From: Eudorina sp. 2006-703-Eu-15
Lineage: Eukaryota; Chlorophyta; Chlorophyceae; Chlamydomonadales; Volvocaceae
Direction of reading: 5' to 3'
Assembly: GCA_003117195.1 (NCBI GenBank)
Contig: BDSI01000200.1
Coordinates: 62,001-126,000, forward strand
DNA: 64,000 nt
Of the stretch, positions 58,391 through 64,000 are shown in pieces. The translations under genes and the position numbers were made by a program. The first letter of the stretch is position 1; every line of letters begins with the position of its first letter. The notes under the pieces are model-generated. The model saw only the letters and a program-made list of their open reading frames with translations, did no database searches and was not told the DNA's origin.

Positions 58391-60686
58391 GAACCCCCGC
58401 TCTCCACCCCTGTCCTCAGGCGCCTCACCCTCCCGCAAGCGGTGGCCCTTCTGCTCCACGGACGTCAGGAACGCCGGGTTGTTGATGATATCGAACACGG
58501 TGCAGGCCACGTGGCACACCAGCGGGTTGCCTGCGAAGGTGGAGCCGTGGTCGCCTGGGGGGCGGGGCGAGGGGCGGCGGGGCGGCGGGGCGGTGGGGCG
58601 GTGGCGCGGTGGGGAGGGGCGAGGCGCGGCGCGGCGCGGCGGGGAGGGGCGGGGCGAGGGGCGGCGGGGACGGGAGGGACGAGGGGCGGCGCGGGCGGCG
58701 GATGCCGGGCCGAAGAACGGAGAAACAGAGAGGAAGTCACACGCAAGCAGTCCTTCCTTGGACTGTCCGACAGCGAGCAAGTCAGCAGGCTGGGAGGAGA
58801 AGTTTAGGGCGGCCGGTGGTTACCCCCCCTCCCCTCCCCCGCGCGGCCGCCAAGAACCCCGACACGAAGAAGGCGCCGTACTGAGATGGACCGGTCTTAT
58901 GTCGTACACCTCGCCGCCGCTTTGCGGCCAACCCAACGGACCCCTGCCGGGCGCCGCTCCACTGACACTGGTTCAGCGGCCAGTGGCGCAGCGGCGCAGT
59001 GCGCCGATGGGCGGCGAGCGCGGCGCCACCATCACGTCGGGGGACGACGAAACACGCGCCGTGCCCGGGGGACGACGGGGACGATCCCCCAGCAGTACAC
59101 CTGCACTGTTGTACGGCGACGTATGAAGCATGACACCCCGACACGAACCCAACTCCCGGCTTGGACACGCATCCCCCCACGTCCCCCACTGCACCCTCCA
59201 ACACCCCCAGCCCGATCCGCCCCTTCACCCACCCACCCGGCTTCATGACCTCCGCCACGTGGTCCTTGAGCAGCACCGCCCCGATGGGCAACCCGCCCGC
59301 CAGCGGCTTGGCCAGGGTCATCAAGTCGGGCTCAACGCCGTACAGCTGGTGGCCCCACAGCTTGCCTGCAGCGCCGCGTGCAGCGGAGGGCCGGTCCGGT
59401 CAGGTGCAGGGTACAGTGCAGTACAGTGCAGTACAGGGGTGCAGTGGTGAGTCCGGGGAATGCGCCAAGGGTGCCGTGCATCAGGTGGGGCCGGTGCAGG
59501 AGAGCCGTACTTGGGTCAGTGCAGCTGCAGGGGGGCTCGAGGTGTCGGGGGGCTCGACAGGTCATGTTCGGCGCCAGGGGAAAGCTAGAGTCGCAGAGCG
59601 GTGGCCTTGATGCGGGAAGGTGGTCGAGAGAGGGATAGACCTAGGGTATCCACGCCCCACCCCACCCCACCTTTCCACCCAACCACGTTTCTACACCGCC
59701 CCACCTTTCCGCCCCATCACTTTTCCACCCCGCCCCACCTGTCCACCCCACCTTTCCTCCCCACCCCACCCGTCCACCCCACCTTTCCACCCCACCCCGC
59801 CTGTCCACCCCGCCCCACCTGTCCGGCCCAGGCCGCACTGCACCTCGTCGAACACCAACAGCGCCCCCGCCTCGTCACACAGCTCCCGCAGCCCCTTCAG
59901 GAACGCCAGCTGCGAGGGCGTGACGCCGCCCTCGCCCTGCACCGGCTCCACGAACACGGCGGCGGTCTTGCCCTTCTCGATCACCGCCGCGGCCGAGGCC
60001 AGGTTGTTGTACTCGGCCAGGCGGTGACCAGGCATCATGGGGTAGAACGGCGTCTTGTACTGCTCCTTGTACGTCAGCGCCAGCGCGCCCATGGTACGGC
60101 CGTGGAAGCAGGAGGTGAAGGAGACCAGCTCGTACGGCGCCACGGCGTCGGCGTCGTACGGGTCGACGCCGGCGCGCACGCGCGCCCACTTGCGCGCGAA
60201 CTTGATGGCGCCCTCGTTGGCTTCCGTGCCCGTGTTGCAGAAGAAGGCCTTATCTGCGAAGGAGTTTTCCACGAGCCGCCGGGCGAGGTCGACCTGGGGG
60301 GTTGTGTGGTAGAGGTTGCTGGTGTGGGCGAGCTTGGCGGCCTGCTCGTTGAGCGCCTCGAACCACTGGGAGTCGGAGTGGCCCAGCGCGTTGACCGCGA
60401 TGCCCGCCGCCATGTCGATGTACTGGTTGCCCTCCAGGTCCCACATCTTGGCGCCCTTGCCGTGGGAAATCACCACGGGGGCGCGGGCGTAGGTCTGGAG
60501 CACGTACTTGGACTCGTCTGCGATGACTTGCTTGGTGGAGCCAGCGCCGTTGCCGTTGCCGTTGAAGATGCCCTTGAGCAGGTTTGCAGGGTTGACGGTT
60601 GTGGCTGCAACCGGCACGACGCAGCGCGTGCGCGATGGACAGCTTCCGCGGCTGGGGGCGGCGTGTCGATGCTGCAAGTGCGCCAT
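57457..60686 (-). CDS. ARG9: N-acetylornithine aminotransferase, plastid
   Basis: Four phase-1-linked exons on the minus strand, 60686-59819, 59365-59237, 58554-58429 and 57707-57457, give 457 residues. The protein moves an amino group between glutamate and N-acetylglutamate semialdehyde to make N-acetylornithine in arginine synthesis. Class III PLP aminotransferase features are present: GTEAN at 153-157 (phosphate binding), FHGRT at 194-198, VEPVQGEGG near 247, VFDEVQCGLGRTG with D280, and Lys309 in TLAKPLAGG, the Schiff-base lysine. DHGSTFAGNPL and EVRGVGLLVGVQL follow in the usual order. About 35 N-terminal Arg/Ser/Ala-rich residues look like a chloroplast transit peptide, as expected for the ARG9 product of Chlamydomonas. 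The start is the only ATG ahead of the conserved region in the exon. Intron 3 holds a large minisatellite. Confidence 0.95.
57836..58277. repeat. 26-bp minisatellite, 17 copies, in ARG9 intron 3
   Basis: The unit GTCGTACGGGTGACAATGAG plus GCGGAG is repeated at exact 26-base steps from 57841 to 58257, essentially without variation. Because 26 is not a multiple of three, all frames read through it as a 26-residue repeat, which creates long spurious open frames on the minus strand. Confidence 0.97.
58553..58700. repeat. G-rich GGGGCGGCGGGGC tract in ARG9 intron 2
   Basis: Runs of three to five G separated by one to three bases continue for about 140 bases on the plus strand, directly at the exon 3 acceptor side of the intron. 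The sequence could form G-quadruplexes in the template-complementary strand. Only its base pattern is observed. Confidence 0.7.
59644..59825. repeat. CCACCCCACCTTTCCACC pyrimidine-rich repeat in ARG9 intron 1
   Basis: Degenerate units of CCACCCCACCTTTCCACCC/TGTCCACCCC fill the donor side of intron 1. On the coding strand this is a purine-rich GGTGGGG tract starting at the splice donor itself. Confidence 0.85.
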
Positions 60687-63600
60687 CGTCCCGCGATTAT
60701 CTGGTCAACCTGCATGCACACAGTGTTGATTATAATATGAAATGGTTTGCCGATCGTTCACTGGTGTTTCGAGAGTTCGGTGCTGGCCCTCGCACGCATC
60801 CTTGACGACAAGCCCTAACGCTTCCACTGTGTCACCGCGACAAACTGCCATGCGGGGTTGATGGACTCCTTCAGATGACCTAACAACTTCACATACCGTG
60901 AGATGTAAAGACAGGTGCAAGAGACGCTGATTGCTTTCCGAAGCTGTTCAGACGCTCCTCAACAAACCTTATCAGTATGAGCCAGATATCGCGGTAGGTC
61001 GCGTTACAAAATATAAAATGCCACATGATGCGCAACCCCAAAGCAAGAGGCCAGTAAAAGCACGTGAGGAGTCGCCGTACAATCGGTCGGGTCGGGTCGT
61101 TTTCTTGTGACCAAAGCACATAAGTCGGTATGTGTATTTTGTTAATCATAGTTGATTGACGACATTAATTCATTTACAGATATTGGTGGCTGGACGCTGG
61201 CTCGCCGGACTGCTCTGCAAGCCTAGCAGGCGCCGCCGTTTACCAGCTGCCGTTGACTTCTTGGAGCTGAATCACATTGGTGGATGATATATGGGCATTA
61301 TCGTGTCATGCTCGTGCTCTCGCAACAAGGCAGGAGTACCCTTGCGGGTAGAACCCACAGCGCCTTGCCGCATCTGCGCGCTGGTGACCACGTGCAGCAA
61401 TTTAATGCGTAATATATAAAATGAAACTTGATTCGTTATGAAAACCACCCGTTCGCGGCTGAACGTACGGCAGCGCGGGACGTCCGAAGCTGTGGTCCAC
61501 GCGGATGATATGACCGCCAGGGACCGCCGCGGTCAGCCAACCAATCCAACGGCAGCAGAGGGTGTAGCAAGACGTGGCGTTCGCACAGGTTCCTTTGAGC
61601 TTTTAGTGACGCAGAGAGAGAGAGGTCACAGCTCGTGCGTGGAGGTTGAGACGTGCTGAGTCGCGCACGCCTCGGTCTGAACCCCTGAACCTCCCAACAA
61701 ACTTGAAACACCTACGGATGGCAGCTGCTGGTTTGCCAACATTGCGCTCATGGCTCACACAGCCCCTGCGTCCACATTACCATACAAGGCAACCTTCCAC
61801 ATACCCATACATCACCAACGTCCACATACCCGTACTTCACACCCGTGCACACATGACGGGACATCACTACCTTGCATATGACCGGGCATAGAGGTGCTGC
61901 GGACACTCCGCCGACAAACACACCTCCCCTCACTTCGCAGTGCCGAACCTGCGCACAAGCCAGCGCTCCGCACCATGCATTTCTGTTACCAACGGAATCC
62001 GGTACGCTTCCAGTCGGTTGCGCCCCGGTTGACGCGGGTCTCGCCTAGAAGCGCCCCTGTTGAGCATAGGGCCCTCGCCGGGGCAACCGACTCGCGCACA
62101 ATCTTTTCCGGCACACGTCCAACCGTTGTTACAATGTAACGTCAGAGCAAAGGCACTGGTTGTCAACTTGTCATCCCGAAAACGACAAGCTCGGCGGTGC
62201 GGACTGCGCCCCCCAATATCGGAAGGTGGTCGTGGCTGTGATCGCGGTTCGCTACGCCCCGGTGGCTATCGAACTCCCCCTGAGCGGACTTCATCCCTGG
62301 CTTGCTGGCTATGGGCGGTCCTAAGGAACGCGGTGGTTCCCTGGTAGAGTGGCTGCGGGATGTGCTCCGGTGCGCGTCTGGATCCTGTCCGGTGCGCCAT
62401 CCGCCGCGGTGGCGTGGGTGCGTTCATGCAGTGTGTGGTGAGGAGGCTGAGGCTGTCATGTGTCACCGATGACCCGCGGGGTCCACTGTCACTGTGTCCC
62501 ATAACTCAAAATTCGGTACCCACAAGAAGGTCCTGATCACGGTTTGGTTTATTTAGTAATCGTTACAAGGTGGACCACCGCACCACAGACCATGACGCAC
62601 CGCGCTGGCTGTGATCCGAGCGGCCGACAGGCGGGGAACCCCGTGAATGAGGGCGAGGGTGTGGGAAGAATTGGTGAGGACGGGGAACACTCGAGGGTGT
62701 TACAGTGTACCGGAGAATTGGCGCTGTCAAGGCGTCAGATAGATAGGTCGTGGCAGGTAGACACCGCGGTGTCCGGAAGGGAAGACAGCTCTCCCTGTGG
62801 ACAGCTTGTTCGGCGTGGAAACGAACTCCCACTGAGCAAGAGCGGATGGCATTGGACAGCCTGCTGGGCGTGTCAGGAAGCAGACACCGGGTGTCTGTCA
62901 CCTCGGCTGACACCTTCCTTTCACACACCTGCACACAGAGCAATCACGCCGCCAGCCCCGCAAGATCCCGCACGCTCACAGCATGGCCGACACGTGTCTG
63001 ACACGCGTCACGGCCCCCTTCGAACCGCAAGCTGACCACAAGTAGCCCCGCTGCGTTGCCCTAGCGTGGAGTTACCGCAGCCCTGATGTGGAGCGCTACG
63101 CGTCGGAACTAACGCACAAACTGAAATGGTCGGCATTCGCCTACCTGAAACGAGTTTCACGACCCACGGCACAGCGCATATAGGTTACAAAGAGCGACAG
63201 GTAGCCGTTGTTGAGTCTATCGCCCGACTGGGTCTTTCGTGTTCTCCCGTCTGGCTGCGAAGCTTCAGCAACTCTTTTCTCCGAGGCAAGAAGCTGTCGC
63301 GCGGCGACTTCAAATAAATCCAATCTAGATACTAAGAGTATCCAATTTCATGTTGATACAGGGGAGCTTTTGTTGCTGGCGCTTTGGTCCTCTGTAATGC
63401 CATTACGGTAGGCTGCTGGCTTTTGGCCTGCTTCGGCAACCGGGACGAAATAACTAACTCAACGCTGCAACGAGGTTGTAACTGTACGTCATATGCTTAG
63501 CCCATCCAACAGTTAGAGGAGTTGAACGAACTGTCGATAGCCCGCGCGACGTGTCGCACTAAAACTTTAACTTGCCAACCTGTCCGATTAACAGTTTGCA

Positions 63601-64000
63601 GATAATAGAACATATTAACGTGCTGTTTTTCCTGTCTGATCACTTCGGCATGACAGTCCACCGTTGCTGGCCGAGCGAGTTCCGGGAGGTTATGGGTGGC
63701 TTGGCGGCGCACTCCGGCCCCTGCGCAGCCGTTTGCACAGGCATACCCTTTTGAGAATTGATTATATAACAAAATGATTCCTTCGACATTAATGTAAAGT
63801 TTGCAGTACCTGGCGTTCAAGGCTTCTGTTTGCAGCAATCGGTACGGGGCGGATTCGAAACAATGTCAAGCAACAAAGGACTTAGGCATATAGATTCTCA
63901 GTAGCTAGTCTAATGATTACTTGCTATTGCATCGACCCAAAAAGGTATCTGTTGCGCGTTGCCACGCATTTCCACCCTTTTCCACCAATGCCTGCCCCAT
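60687..64000. other. 3.3 kb upstream of ARG9, no gene supported
   Basis: The ARG9 promoter should lie just above 60686. A minus-strand frame at 61149-60889 encodes 86 residues with a hydrophobic middle (FYWPLALGLRIMWHFIFCNA) but has no partner exon. Further frames at 63.1-63.8 kb are equally unsupported. The dispersed repeat copy at 62424-62576 is the only other structure. Confidence 0.45.
62424..62576 (-). repeat. Dispersed repeat, copy 3, both ends present
   Basis: On the minus strand, GTCCACCTTGTAACG (62574-62560) is followed about 80 bases later by GACAGTGGACCCCGCGGGTC (from 62492) and the CAGCCTCCTCACCA stretch to 62424. The first word occurs alone at 4441 and in altered form at 55795; the second part occurs at 3323 and 28674. 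Confidence 0.7.

Noticed and set aside
57702..58428. Long minus-strand open frames of 146-205 codons made of repeated SPVRPPPHCHPYDLRLIVTR
   Set aside because: They are the translation of the 26-bp minisatellite in ARG9 intron 3; a 26-base unit keeps all frames open in rotation.
60889..61149. Minus-strand 86-codon hydrophobic frame
   Set aside because: It is a single short frame in AT-rich DNA with no homology I can recognise and no neighbouring exons.

Overview
The window looks like nuclear DNA from a volvocine green alga (Chlamydomonas, Gonium or Volvox type). It is GC-rich and nearly every recognisable gene is split by short introns with GTGAGT/GTGCGG-type donors and CAG acceptors. Proteins carry long alanine, glycine, glutamine and proline runs, and introns and intergenic DNA are full of minisatellites. 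There is no bacterial operon logic, no rRNA or tRNA that I can see, and no CRISPR. Gene models below were built by hand, by matching reading frame and intron phase across splice sites.

Layout, left to right. (1) 1025-2890 (+): C-terminal four exons of an XRCC2-like RAD51 paralog; the N-terminal Walker A part was not found. (2) 3364-4154 (-): a 208-residue unrecognised protein with a possible 29-nt micro-exon. (3) 4957-8181 (+): a flavin-containing monooxygenase fused to a C-terminal DUF6314-like domain. (4) 10292-18149 (+): a secreted protein with four fasciclin (FAS1) domains and hydroxyproline-rich linkers, probably extracellular matrix. (5) 20483-26349 (-): a leucine-rich-repeat, coiled-coil and low-complexity protein. 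(6) 26926-31598 (+): a DUF2009 (UPF0652) protein, transcribed divergently from (5). (7) 32663-33366 (+): possible last exons of an unrecognised gene. (8) 34445-42739 (+) and (9) 47492-53016 (+): two paralogous membrane proteins with a signal peptide, a luminal domain that starts like a MATH domain, one membrane helix, a long low-complexity cytosolic arm and a C-terminal RING with the C2H2C4 spacing and tail of MDM2. (10) 57457-60686 (-): plastid N-acetylornithine aminotransferase (ARG9), with a 17-copy 26-bp minisatellite in one intron.

The genes do not form a pathway. They cover DNA repair, arginine synthesis, redox chemistry, cell wall/matrix and membrane-anchored ubiquitin ligation. The most unusual content is the tandem membrane MDM2-type RING pair, whose intron phases match position by position, and the FMO-DUF6314 fusion. 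Long gaps (8.2-10.3, 18.2-20.5, 42.7-47.5, 53.0-57.5 and 60.7-64 kb) hold no gene I can support. They carry dispersed repeats, including a short family whose recurring ends are inverted relative to each other, and one weak copia-like remnant.
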